A stretch of 40,491 nt of DNA from a virus, in IMG/VR virus record IMGVR_UViG_3300036944_000157, positions 1 through 40,491 of that record; one strand, 5' to 3'. Below, piece after piece: positions 1 through 6,302 of the stretch. Position 1 is the stretch's first letter. Every line of letters begins with the position of its first letter. The notes beneath the pieces were generated by a model. It was not told where the DNA came from. It saw nothing but the letters and a program-made list of their open reading frames with translations, and searched no databases. The position numbers were made by a program, and so were the translations under genes.

Positions 1-45
1 CCAGATGCTTCACACGTAATCATCATAGGAGAAGAAAATGTCTGA
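1..45 (+). CDS. 3' end of small tail-locus protein (partial)
   Basis: The window opens inside a gene whose complete copy is at 39385-39699. The frame reads through the last 14 codons to TGA at 43-45 and overlaps the next start by 8 bases. The product is described at the complete copy. Confidence 0.85.
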   Translation, partial: PDASHVIIIGEENV

Positions 46-265
46 TAAGAAACTAATTGTTGACTTGGCTAAAGGCACACAGACTTACGTTGACCTAACG
101 CCAGAAGAGATCGAACAGCGTGCAGTAGATGCACAGGCTGCTGCTATTGAAAAGGCAGAAGCAGATGCTGCAGCAGAGGCTAAGGCTGATGCAAAACTAT
201 CAGCACAGGCAAAGCTGGCAGCCCTTGGTTTAACCGGGGAAGAAATTGCAGCACTATCTAACTGA
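38..265 (+). CDS. 75-residue Ala/Glu-rich tail-locus protein, copy 1
   Basis: A short protein with a beta-like N-terminus (KKLIVDLAKGTQTYVDLT), then a long Ala/Glu/Lys helix, probably a coiled coil, ending in LGLTGEEIAAL. Small proteins of this design sit next to tail-fibre genes in many aquatic phages and are sometimes called tail assembly proteins; no activity is known to me. ATG 38 follows AGGAGAAGAAA. It overlaps the preceding gene by 8 bases. The second copy (39692-39919) differs by four residues (A to R, Q, E and T), mostly in the helix. Function is unassigned. Confidence 0.75.
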   Translation: MSDKKLIVDLAKGTQTYVDLTPEEIEQRAVDAQAAAIEKAEADAAAEAKADAKLSAQAKLAALGLTGEEIAALSN

Positions 266-332
266 AGACATCTTCCCGTTAGCGCGGGATATTGATGATG
301 CAGTAGATGAAGCGGAAGAACAAATATACTAA
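246..332 (+). CDS. Possible 28-residue overlapping ORF or +1 frameshift extension, copy 1
   Basis: The frame +1 to the 75-residue gene is open from 234 to TAA at 330-332 and reads LTEDIFPLARDIDDAV then DEAEEQIY after the upstream TGA. It has no ATG. TTG 246, preceded by GGGGAAG, could start a 28-residue peptide, or a +1 shift near TCT AAC TGA could append the segment to the upstream protein. In the second copy the only two differences beyond the upstream stop are third-position synonymous changes in this frame (ATC/ATA, GCG/GCA). That supports translation, but from few sites. Confidence 0.4.
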   Translation: MQHYLTEDIFPLARDIDDAVDEAEEQIY

Positions 333-341
333 GGAGCAGTA

Positions 342-2534
342 GTGGCATACGGATCAGATATCAGCGAGGGTTTACCTTTAACCCTTTCCAACCCTGCAGG
401 TGCCACTTACACGCCTAGTGGTTATGCCTACGATGTTGCAATCGCAGGCTTGCCATTCTTCATCAGCCCATTAGATGACTCACCTTACCGTCGAGTCACT
501 GCTCAGTACCGCAAGCAGCAACTAGATACTACCCGCGAGCCAGGTGAGCAGACGCTCACCGGTTGGTGGTTACGTTCACAGTCATCATTCCACTTTGGTC
601 AAGGCATTAAGTTCTTTGAACCAGCACAAGATGAATCGCTACGCTTTCAGTACACAGAGTCAAAGGGTATGGATGTCTGGACTAAAGGACAGGCAACCCT
701 GCTTCCTAAGTGCAACAGCCAGCACATAACTACAGGTGGGATCAGAACTGATGGTCGCCCTTGGCAGATAGCGCGTTCTATTCAGTGGACTACAAATAGT
801 AATACCTACAACGGCATACTGCTAGCAGATGAGTATGACGTAGATAAAGTATTTCCTGCTATCACCGTATCCATTAACAACAAGGCACTGACAAGCAACG
901 TAGCAACGCTGACTACTACAGCAGTACACGGTCTATGTACAGGTATGGTCATTACCATTACTGGCGTAGATGCGACCTTTAACGGTGAATACACCATCAC
1001 TGGTGTGCCAACTACAACTACCTTTACCTACGCCAAGACTGCGGCTAACGTGACATCAACAGCGGTATCTCCAGTAGGTACAGGCGTGGCTGAAGTTATC
1101 CACTTCGTGGACTATAACTCAGGCACAGATGGCCCGGTCTATGCCATCTGTGATGACGGTGTCTTTGCTTACTGGGTAACTAACAAGACAGGCACTGGCA
1201 AGTTACAGGTAAACAAGCGACCACTTGACTCAAGCACAGCAGCCGTTGAAATGTTTACTACACCTGGTATCACCGTTACCAATGCGGTAATCGAGTACAC
1301 CAAAGAACGTATCATTATGTGCGTTAACGACAGCATCTATGAGTTCTCTACATCAGCAGCAACACTGCCTACTGCGGTCTATTCACATAACGACCCAGAT
1401 CATATCTTTACTAGCATTACTTCTAGCGGTGCTGCTATCTACGTTGCAGGATACAGCGGTATCCAATCCAACATCTACAAGTTCACACTGGAATCAACCG
1501 GTGCTATGCCTACCCTGTCATCTGCTATTACTGCAGCTGAACTACCAGTAGGTGAGACTTGCTTTAAGGTTTCTTACTACCTCGGCTATATGGCTATCGG
1601 TACTAACCAAGGTATGCGTATTGCCCAGGTATCAGATCAAGATGGATCTATTGCCTATGGCGCTTTGCTCTTTGAATCAGACCAACCAGTATATGACTTT
1701 GCCTTCCGCGATAAGTACATCTGGGCTACAACAGGAGTTGACGGACAAGTAGGCGTTACCCGTATCAATCTTGGTACTGAGATCAGCCCACTTATATTTG
1801 CTTACTCTTGGGATCTATACGATCCAGATGACACGCTAGGTCATTACACAACAACCTGTGCTTTTATGGGAGATACCACTCGCCTTGCCTTCTGTAATGC
1901 TGGCAACGGTTCCGATGGAACTATCTACATCCAGTCAGACGGTGAAGTATTAGAAACTGGCTACCTACAAACTGGCTTCATCCGTTACAACACACTTGAG
2001 AATAAGATCTTTAAGTTGGTACAGGGTCGAGTAGATACTACAGACGGTGCTTTCAGCATCCAATCTATTACAGAAGCTGGTAACGAATTCACAATCGGTA
2101 CCTTCGCACAAGGCGATAACGTACCTGAAGTTAACGTTAACTACCCAACTGGTGCTCAGCAGTACCTTGCTTTCAAGTTTAATTTTAACCGTTCGACTAC
2201 AGATGTAAATGCCGGGCCACTCTTTACTGGCTATCAAGTCAAGGCTTTGCCTGCTATCCCACGTCAGCGTTTAATCCAGTATCCACTGATGTGCTATGAC
2301 CGTGAGATGGATAAGTTTAATAACGAGACAGGTTATGAAGGCGCTGCCTATGACCGTATGAGTCAAATTGAATCAGTAGAAAATGTTGGCGACACTATCA
2401 AGGTTGAAGACTTCAGAACTGGTGAGTCTTATATCGGACTCATCGAAGAGATGGACTTCATTAACAGAACACCACCAGATAAGCGGTTCTCCGGGTATGG
2501 CGGATTACTTTTAGTCACAATAAGGACGGTCTAA
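342..2534 (+). CDS. Large beta-rich tail protein (nozzle/hub or minor tail protein candidate)
   Basis: A 730-residue protein rich in beta strands, with many short Thr/Gly/Asp/Tyr repeats of the kind seen in beta-propeller virion proteins. Residues about 175-245 hold an Ig-like module (NVATLTTTAVHGL, then GVDATFNGEYTITGV) that recurs in phage structural proteins. The C-terminus (IGLIEEMDFINRTPPDKRF) resembles ends of actinophage minor tail proteins. It follows the fibre genes across the wrap point and precedes lysis. With no tape-measure or tail-tube gene visible, a podovirus nozzle (T7 gp12 or P22 gp10 role) is plausible but inferred. GTG 342 has an AAGGAG ribosome site five bases upstream. 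Confidence 0.75.
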   Translation: MAYGSDISEGLPLTLSNPAGATYTPSGYAYDVAIAGLPFFISPLDDSPYRRVTAQYRKQQLDTTREPGEQTLTGWWLRSQSSFHFGQGIKFFEPAQDESLRFQYTESKGMDVWTKGQATLLPKCNSQHITTGGIRTDGRPWQIARSIQWTTNSNTYNGILLADEYDVDKVFPAITVSINNKALTSNVATLTTTAVHGLCTGMVITITGVDATFNGEYTITGVPTTTTFTYAKTAANVTSTAVSPVGTGVAEVIHFVDYNSGTDGPVYAICDDGVFAYWVTNKTGTGKLQVNKRPLDSSTAAVEMFTTPGITVTNAVIEYTKERIIMCVNDSIYEFSTSAATLPTAVYSHNDPDHIFTSITSSGAAIYVAGYSGIQSNIYKFTLESTGAMPTLSSAITAAELPVGETCFKVSYYLGYMAIGTNQGMRIAQVSDQDGSIAYGALLFESDQPVYDFAFRDKYIWATTGVDGQVGVTRINLGTEISPLIFAYSWDLYDPDDTLGHYTTTCAFMGDTTRLAFCNAGNGSDGTIYIQSDGEVLETGYLQTGFIRYNTLENKIFKLVQGRVDTTDGAFSIQSITEAGNEFTIGTFAQGDNVPEVNVNYPTGAQQYLAFKFNFNRSTTDVNAGPLFTGYQVKALPAIPRQRLIQYPLMCYDREMDKFNNETGYEGAAYDRMSQIESVENVGDTIKVEDFRTGESYIGLIEEMDFINRTPPDKRFSGYGGLLLVTIRTV

Positions 2535-2728
2535 TGCAAGCCCAAGACTATGCAACTGTAGCGGTAGCAGTAACGACAATCATTGGAGGCTTTACGGCAG
2601 CAATACGCTGGTTAGTTAAGCACTACTTGAATGAACTTAAACCCAATGGTGGCAGCTCGCTAAAAGATTCCGTCAAAAGACTTGAACAACGCATTGACGA
2701 TCTATACAAACTGATTGCGGAGAAGTAA
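2534..2728 (+). CDS. Small membrane protein of lysis cassette (holin candidate)
   Basis: A 64-residue protein with one hydrophobic segment at about residues 6-28 (VAVAVTTIIGGFTAAI), then a charged probable coiled coil (LKDSVKRLEQRIDDLYKLI). It overlaps both neighbours by one base (TAATG at each end) and lies directly before the endolysin gene. A single N-terminal membrane helix with a cytoplasmic helical tail fits a pinholin-like or holin-partner protein. A second membrane protein follows the endolysin, so which one is the holin cannot be decided from sequence. Confidence 0.7.
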   Translation: MQAQDYATVAVAVTTIIGGFTAAIRWLVKHYLNELKPNGGSSLKDSVKRLEQRIDDLYKLIAEK

Positions 2729-3183
2729 TGATTCCATTAGCAAAGAAGGCAACGCCTGCTGCTATCGCAGTGCTGCGCCAAGCAACTGCTCATTGGCCTA
2801 AGCGCAAGAAAGCAAGTGATGGCCTATTGCCTAGTAAGGCACACGTACACCAGAACCCGAACTCTGACCATAACTCAGGCTATGCAGTAGATCTAACTAA
2901 TGATCCTAAGCACGGTGTTAACTGCTCTGTTATCTACACAGAATTGCAGAAAGATCCACGTGTTAAGTACCTGATATTTAAGGGCAAGATCTGGACGAAG
3001 AAGACCGGTGAGCACGTTTATACTGGTATCAATCAGCACAACAAACATCTTCACATCTCGATATTAGAAGGATGTGGAGATGACACCTCGCCTTGGTTCG
3101 GCTGGATGCCAAAGCCAAAGACAATCAATAAAGTAAAGGCTAAGTTACCTAAACCTTTACCTAAGAAAAAGGAAACCAAATGA
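2728..3183 (+). CDS. M15-type peptidase endolysin
   Basis: 151 residues with the zinc-peptidase signature of the M15/VanY superfamily: SDHNSGYAVDLTNDP (H48, D55) and NKHLHISI (H107, H109). Both belong to a fold that cleaves peptide cross-links of peptidoglycan. The spacing DPRVKYLIFKGKIW between them is typical of actinophage endolysins of this group. The tail (residues 129-151) is Lys/Pro-rich and may bind the cell wall. There is no signal peptide, so release should need a holin; membrane-protein genes flank it on both sides. The start overlaps the upstream stop by one base and the end overlaps the next gene by four. Confidence 0.88.
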   Translation: MIPLAKKATPAAIAVLRQATAHWPKRKKASDGLLPSKAHVHQNPNSDHNSGYAVDLTNDPKHGVNCSVIYTELQKDPRVKYLIFKGKIWTKKTGEHVYTGINQHNKHLHISILEGCGDDTSPWFGWMPKPKTINKVKAKLPKPLPKKKETK

Positions 3184-3383
3184 AAAAAATTGTAATAACT
3201 GAAAAGCAAAAGAAGGCTTTTAAGTCTTACGTTCGCGCAGTTGCAGCATCTGCAATCGTAATGGGAGTGGCACTGCTTACCGATATGGCACCGCAGTACG
3301 CCATCCTCATCGGCGCAGCCGCTGGTCCAGCTCTTAAATGGGCAGATAAGTCTGAAAAAGATTTTGGACTAGGATCTAAATAG
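3180..3383 (+). CDS. Two-helix membrane protein, holin candidate
   Basis: 67 residues with a basic N-terminus, two hydrophobic segments (about residues 19-36 and 39-53, AILIGAAAGPALKW) and a charged C-terminus. Size, topology and position right after the endolysin (ATGA overlap) fit a class II holin. It is the last gene before the strong terminator at 3404-3440, so it ends the late operon. Confidence 0.75.
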   Translation: MKKIVITEKQKKAFKSYVRAVAASAIVMGVALLTDMAPQYAILIGAAAGPALKWADKSEKDFGLGSK

Positions 3384-3403
3384 ATCCATAAGCGCGAGGC
3401 AAT

Positions 3404-3440
3404 AGCCCTCCACCCTTCGGGGTGGGGGGCTTCTTTTTTT
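3404..3440 (+). terminator. Intrinsic terminator of the late operon
   Basis: A 12-base-pair stem (AGCCCTCCACCC at 3404-3415 against GGGTGGGGGGCT at 3420-3431, one G-U pair) closes a UUCG tetraloop and is followed by C and seven T. It lies 21 bases after the last lysis gene. The T run touches the stop codon of the convergent minus-strand gene. No T run exists on the opposite side, so it should act only on plus-strand transcripts. Confidence 0.93.
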
Positions 3441-3675
3441 ATGCCTCTTTGTCCACCGGACAGGGTACGGTTACTAGATTGCCGCAGTTGACGCAGGTTG
3501 CGTCTAGGAAATACCAGGATAGTTCGTAGTCCTCAAAGGACGCCATAACATTAAAGACCTGCGACCCACACGGACAGACGTGGACAGGGCCAAAGGCCCT
3601 CAGATCGCTTCCAAAGGCTTCTGGGAGGTACTCTGTGCGCCTGAATAAGCGCAGGGTTGGTAGACGGAGCCGCAT
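3439..3675 (-). CDS. Zinc-ribbon-like small protein
   Basis: A 78-residue protein with a basic N-terminus and likely zinc ligands C34, C36 (CPCG), C61, C64 (CVNCG) and possibly C72. It is the only minus-strand gene between the late and early operons, convergent with lysis and divergent from the early operon. ATG 3675 is preceded on its strand by GGTGAGG. Function is unknown; a small regulator or host-interaction protein is a guess. Confidence 0.65.
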   Translation of the reverse strand: MRLRLPTLRLFRRTEYLPEAFGSDLRAFGPVHVCPCGSQVFNVMASFEDYELSWYFLDATCVNCGNLVTVPCPVDKEA

Positions 3676-3698
3676 ATTCAGGGCCTCACCTTCTGGCT

Positions 3699-3715
3699 CG
3701 GCCCTTCTAGGGCCG
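3699..3715. other. Small hairpin in the leader of the minus-strand gene
   Basis: CGGCCC (3699-3704) pairs with GGGCCG (3710-3715) around TTCTA. It lies between the proposed minus-strand promoter and the 78-residue gene, and has no T run on either strand. Confidence 0.4.
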
Positions 3716-3739
3716 TACCGTCATTCGCCTACGGCTCAT

Positions 3740-3770
3740 ATTGTACACATACTCAACCTAGTAATGTGAA
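3740..3770 (-). promoter_or_regulatory. Candidate promoter for the 78-residue minus-strand gene
   Basis: Read on the minus strand, TTCACA (3770-3765) and TACAAT (3745-3740) match sigma-70 type -35 and -10 elements at five of six positions each. The 19-base spacer is slightly long. Its -35 box lies within the CCTAGTAATGTGAAAT motif shared with the terminase upstream region. Confidence 0.4.
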
Positions 3771-3800
3771 ATCAGACACGCCGTGTTATACTTGTAAGTA
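3764..3800 (+). promoter_or_regulatory. Early promoter, probably giving a leaderless mRNA
   Basis: TATACT at 3787-3792 ends seven bases before ATG 3800, so transcription should begin at or within a base or two of the start codon. No ribosome site precedes the ATG (TTGTAAGT). Leaderless mRNAs are common in actinobacteria. The -35 region is weak (TGTGAA or GTGAAA). Confidence 0.6.
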
Positions 3801-4351
3801 TGACAACCTTAGTAGGGATCAACGGCCCTGATTTCGTTGTGCTAGCTGCTGACTCGCAGATTACTGATAACGATCAACGCGTCATTAGTACGCAGACGCC
3901 CAAGATTATCCAGATCGGAAAGTATCTACTCGGTGTAACTGGTGACTCACGCCCCGGTGATATCTTGATGTATAACTGGAAGCCACCGATGTACAAGTAC
4001 CAAGATCCGGTGCAGTGGATGGGTAGAAAGATCATCCCTAGTATCCAGCAAGCGTTCAAAGATAATGGATACGAGGTAGATAAGGAAGCTAACTTCTGCT
4101 ACCTAATAGCCTTCGATGGGATGTTGTTCTCTATCGGCCCGGACTTGTCATTTAACGCAAGTGAGCACGGTCTATTCACCGCAGGAAGTGGCGGTCCTTA
4201 TGCACTCGGTTACCTTTATTCTTTGAAGCCACACTCATACAAGACGATGCTTATGGCAAGAGTCGTGGCAGAAAGAGCAGTAAAGATCGCGTCGGTTCTT
4301 GACATCAATACGTGTCCTCCGATACAAATAGTTACTCAAGAGAGAGGGTAG
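3800..4351 (+). CDS. Proteasome-beta / HslV-like Ntn hydrolase
   Basis: 183 residues with the T1-family (20S proteasome beta and HslV) layout. The protein begins M-TTLVGINGPDFVVLAADSQ, placing Thr2 as the N-terminal nucleophile once Met is removed, as in HslV, with no propeptide. D18 (AADSQ), K35 (TPKIIQIGKY), the GVTGD strand, the GSGGPYALGYL loop (S130) and D168 (DINTCPPIQI) fall at or within one residue of the conserved mature positions 17, 33, 129 and 166. It is the first gene of the early operon. Substrate, partner ATPase and oligomer are unknown. It may act with or against the host proteasome; another Ntn amidohydrolase activity remains possible. Confidence 0.82.
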   Translation: MTTLVGINGPDFVVLAADSQITDNDQRVISTQTPKIIQIGKYLLGVTGDSRPGDILMYNWKPPMYKYQDPVQWMGRKIIPSIQQAFKDNGYEVDKEANFCYLIAFDGMLFSIGPDLSFNASEHGLFTAGSGGPYALGYLYSLKPHSYKTMLMARVVAERAVKIASVLDINTCPPIQIVTQERG

Positions 4352-4353
4352 AA

Positions 4354-4443
4354 ATGTTAGGTTTCTTATTCGGTTTGCTATTAGGTTTCGTCGGGGCGTA
4401 TGCTTTTGATTATTACCTGACGTGGAGGGATAACCGCAGATGA
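4354..4443 (+). CDS. 29-residue single-span membrane peptide
   Basis: A small ORF with a hydrophobic core (LGFLFGLLLGFVGAYAF) and a charged end (TWRDNRR). AGAGAGG precedes ATG 4354 by about five bases, and the stop overlaps the next ATG as ATGA. Tight packing between two operon genes supports it as real. It may anchor a partner at the membrane. Confidence 0.6.
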   Translation: MLGFLFGLLLGFVGAYAFDYYLTWRDNRR

Positions 4444-4685
4444 AGTACGATGATCTATTATTAGCAATAGACAATGACTTTCGTTTTCATTCAGATTTTG
4501 GTGGTTCCTATAAAAATCGTAATGCTCTACTTTCAGTAGTGGATATGCACAAGCCATTCAATATAGGCACTGATAAAGAACAATGCTCTAGATGTATGGA
4601 TATAAACACATCGAATGGGGTGGTCTACGAAATGTCTCCTTACCCTTGCGAAACTATAAAGGCTATTGAGAAGGAGTTAGCGTGA
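4440..4685 (+). CDS. 81-residue protein with a CxxC motif
   Basis: Cysteines C49, C52 (CSRC) and C69 (YPCETIKAIEKEL) suggest metal binding. Small actinophage early genes often carry a CxxC pair followed by a P-C-x-T helix like this. It overlaps the peptide gene upstream (ATGA) and the nuclease gene downstream (GTGA). Function is unknown. Confidence 0.7.
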   Translation: MKYDDLLLAIDNDFRFHSDFGGSYKNRNALLSVVDMHKPFNIGTDKEQCSRCMDINTSNGVVYEMSPYPCETIKAIEKELA

Positions 4686-5638
4686 TTACAGATCCAAAGG
4701 AATTATTACTACACGTACTGCACGCTAAAGATGCAGGTCGTGACCGTAGCAAGCAGACACAGGTTGGCCCATCAGAGATCGGTGGCTGCCGTCGTAAGGT
4801 TTGGTACCGCCTTAATGCTCAGCCAGAGACTAACGATAACCAGTCAAAGCTGGCAGCAATTATGGGTACTGCTATCCACGCTGCTATCGAAGATGCAATC
4901 ACCACACTAGATCCAGAAGGTAAGACTTACTTGGTCGAGACTGAAGTTGCATACGGTGATATGAAAGCACACGTTGACTTATTCGTACCAGGTATCGGTG
5001 CGGTCATTGACTGGAAGACAAGCAAGGTAAAGAACCTCAGTTACTTCCCGTCAGCGCAACAGCGCTGGCAGGTACAGGTCTATGGCTACTTGCTATCTAA
5101 GAACGGTTATGAAGTTAAGACCGTGAACCTAGTAGCGATTGCACGTGACGGTGATGAGAAGGATGTAAAGGTTCATAGCGAACCATACGATGAAGTCTCA
5201 GCACTAGAAGCGCTACAGTGGCTAGCAAATGTAAAGGCTATGACCGAGGCGCCAGCACCAGAAAAGGATGAATCGTTCTGCAAGAACTACTGCCAGTACT
5301 ACGACGCATCCGGTGAGATGGGTTGCGTTGGCTTAAAAAAAGAACGTATCGTCCTTGAGGAAGTGGTGATTGAGGATGCAGAAGTTGACAACCACGCACT
5401 AAAGTATTTACAGTTAGATGAAAGAATCAAAGAGCTGGAGAAAGAAAAGGATTCCTTGAAGGCTTCCTTCGAGGGAACTACTGGCACTACTGCTAGTGGT
5501 ATTCAGATCAGTTGGACAACGGTTAAAGGTCGTGAGACAGTTGACTCTGAACAAGTAGAAAAACTATTGGGCTTTATACCGAAGGTTGTTGGTAAAGAGT
5601 CTATTAGATTAAACATCAAACCAAGTGGAGGAAAGTAA
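4682..5638 (+). CDS. Cas4/RecB-type PD-(D/E)XK exonuclease with iron-sulfur cysteines
   Basis: 318 residues. Nuclease motifs appear in order: PSEIGGCRRKVWYRL (C36), GTAIHAAIE (H66, E70), HVDLFVPGIGAVIDWKTSK (D99, D110, K112) and RWQVQVYGYLL (Q130/Q132). C200, C204 and C215 join C36 to form a probable 4Fe-4S site, the arrangement of Cas4 and AddB-like nucleases. A probable coiled coil (about 235-270) and a small beta domain follow. A role in processing DNA ends during phage recombination or replication is likely. The start is GTG 4682, overlapping the upstream stop by four bases. Confidence 0.87.
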   Translation: MITDPKELLLHVLHAKDAGRDRSKQTQVGPSEIGGCRRKVWYRLNAQPETNDNQSKLAAIMGTAIHAAIEDAITTLDPEGKTYLVETEVAYGDMKAHVDLFVPGIGAVIDWKTSKVKNLSYFPSAQQRWQVQVYGYLLSKNGYEVKTVNLVAIARDGDEKDVKVHSEPYDEVSALEALQWLANVKAMTEAPAPEKDESFCKNYCQYYDASGEMGCVGLKKERIVLEEVVIEDAEVDNHALKYLQLDERIKELEKEKDSLKASFEGTTGTTASGIQISWTTVKGRETVDSEQVEKLLGFIPKVVGKESIRLNIKPSGGK

Positions 5639-5639
5639 T

Positions 5640-6032
5640 ATGGCTGCACCAGAATCAACAAAGTTCCAGGTTAACTACAAGTTGCCTGATGGAACTCTAG
5701 TAAACATTTACGCATCAAGCGTTACAGAACTTGAGAGTGGTCTTGCAGATATTGCAATGAACGCACTTAACATCCGTACAACAAGCAATGACCTATCAGG
5801 TTATATCGCACCACCGGCAGCAGCACCAGCGCCAACAGTTGCATCAGTAGCTGCAGCGTTTAACGCAACACCAGTTGCTACTGCACCAGCAGCAGCAGGT
5901 GGAGATCAGTCTTGCCGTCACGGTGTAATGGCTTTCCGTTCAGGTACATCAGCCAAGGGTCCTTGGAAGGGTTATATGTGCGCTGCGCCTAAGGGTGCAA
6001 CAGATAAGTGCGAGACTATCTGGGTTCGATAA
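5640..6032 (+). CDS. Ala/Pro-linker protein with C-terminal zinc motif
   Basis: 130 residues: an N-terminal beta/alpha region (KFQVNYKLPDGTLVNIYAS), an Ala/Pro-rich linker (about 57-88) and a C-terminal motif with C92, H94, C114 and C124 (CRHGVMAFR, YMCAAPKGATDKCETIWV). That tail recurs in actinophage proteins encoded beside recombination nucleases, so a DNA-binding partner of the preceding nuclease is possible. I chose ATG 5640 because GGAGG lies eight bases before it; a GTG at 5625 in the same frame would contain that ribosome site. Confidence 0.72.
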   Translation: MAAPESTKFQVNYKLPDGTLVNIYASSVTELESGLADIAMNALNIRTTSNDLSGYIAPPAAAPAPTVASVAAAFNATPVATAPAAAGGDQSCRHGVMAFRSGTSAKGPWKGYMCAAPKGATDKCETIWVR

Positions 6033-6035
6033 CCT

Positions 6036-6302
6036 GTGCGCGAGCCAAGGTTCTATGAGAACCCTGCTTGCGCTCAAGTAGGTGGCGACTTCTGGTTCCC
6101 TGAGAAAGCAGACGGCTCCAGTAATTCTGTAGAAATGCTAATGGCAAAGTCTATTTGCAGAAGTTGTCCACACCAAAGCGAATGTGCAGAGTGGGGAATA
6201 CAGAAAGAACGCTTCGGTATATGGGGCGGTCTGTCTGAGAATGAGCGACGAAATCTTCGTCGTGAAAACAATATATCTTTGAAGGAGGAAGACGTTGCTT
6301 GA
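6036..6302 (+). CDS. whiB: WhiB-family transcription factor
   Basis: 88 residues with the full WhiB signature: four iron-sulfur cysteines (C12, C41, C44, C50 in CRSCPHQSEC), the GIWGG turn at 61-65, and a basic C-terminal stretch (RRNLRREN) for DNA contact. WhiB proteins are confined to actinobacteria and their phages, so this is the best host marker in the window. WhiB proteins typically bind the primary sigma factor, and a mycobacteriophage WhiB is known to alter host division. The start is GTG 6036, three bases after the upstream stop. Confidence 0.95.
   Translation: MREPRFYENPACAQVGGDFWFPEKADGSSNSVEMLMAKSICRSCPHQSECAEWGIQKERFGIWGGLSENERRNLRRENNISLKEEDVA

Larger units (their letters stand above)
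1..837. repeat. Terminal direct repeat, copy 1
   Basis: This segment matches 39655-40491 at a constant offset of 39,654 bases with no net indel. By eye I count 32 substitutions (about 96% identity). Thirteen lie in the 75-residue gene (four amino-acid changes), two in the short segment after it, and 17 in the 5' end of the large tail gene, all 17 synonymous. The constant offset shows that the contig closes on itself. The divergence argues for two co-occurring strain haplotypes rather than an exact physical terminal repeat. Confidence 0.95.
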
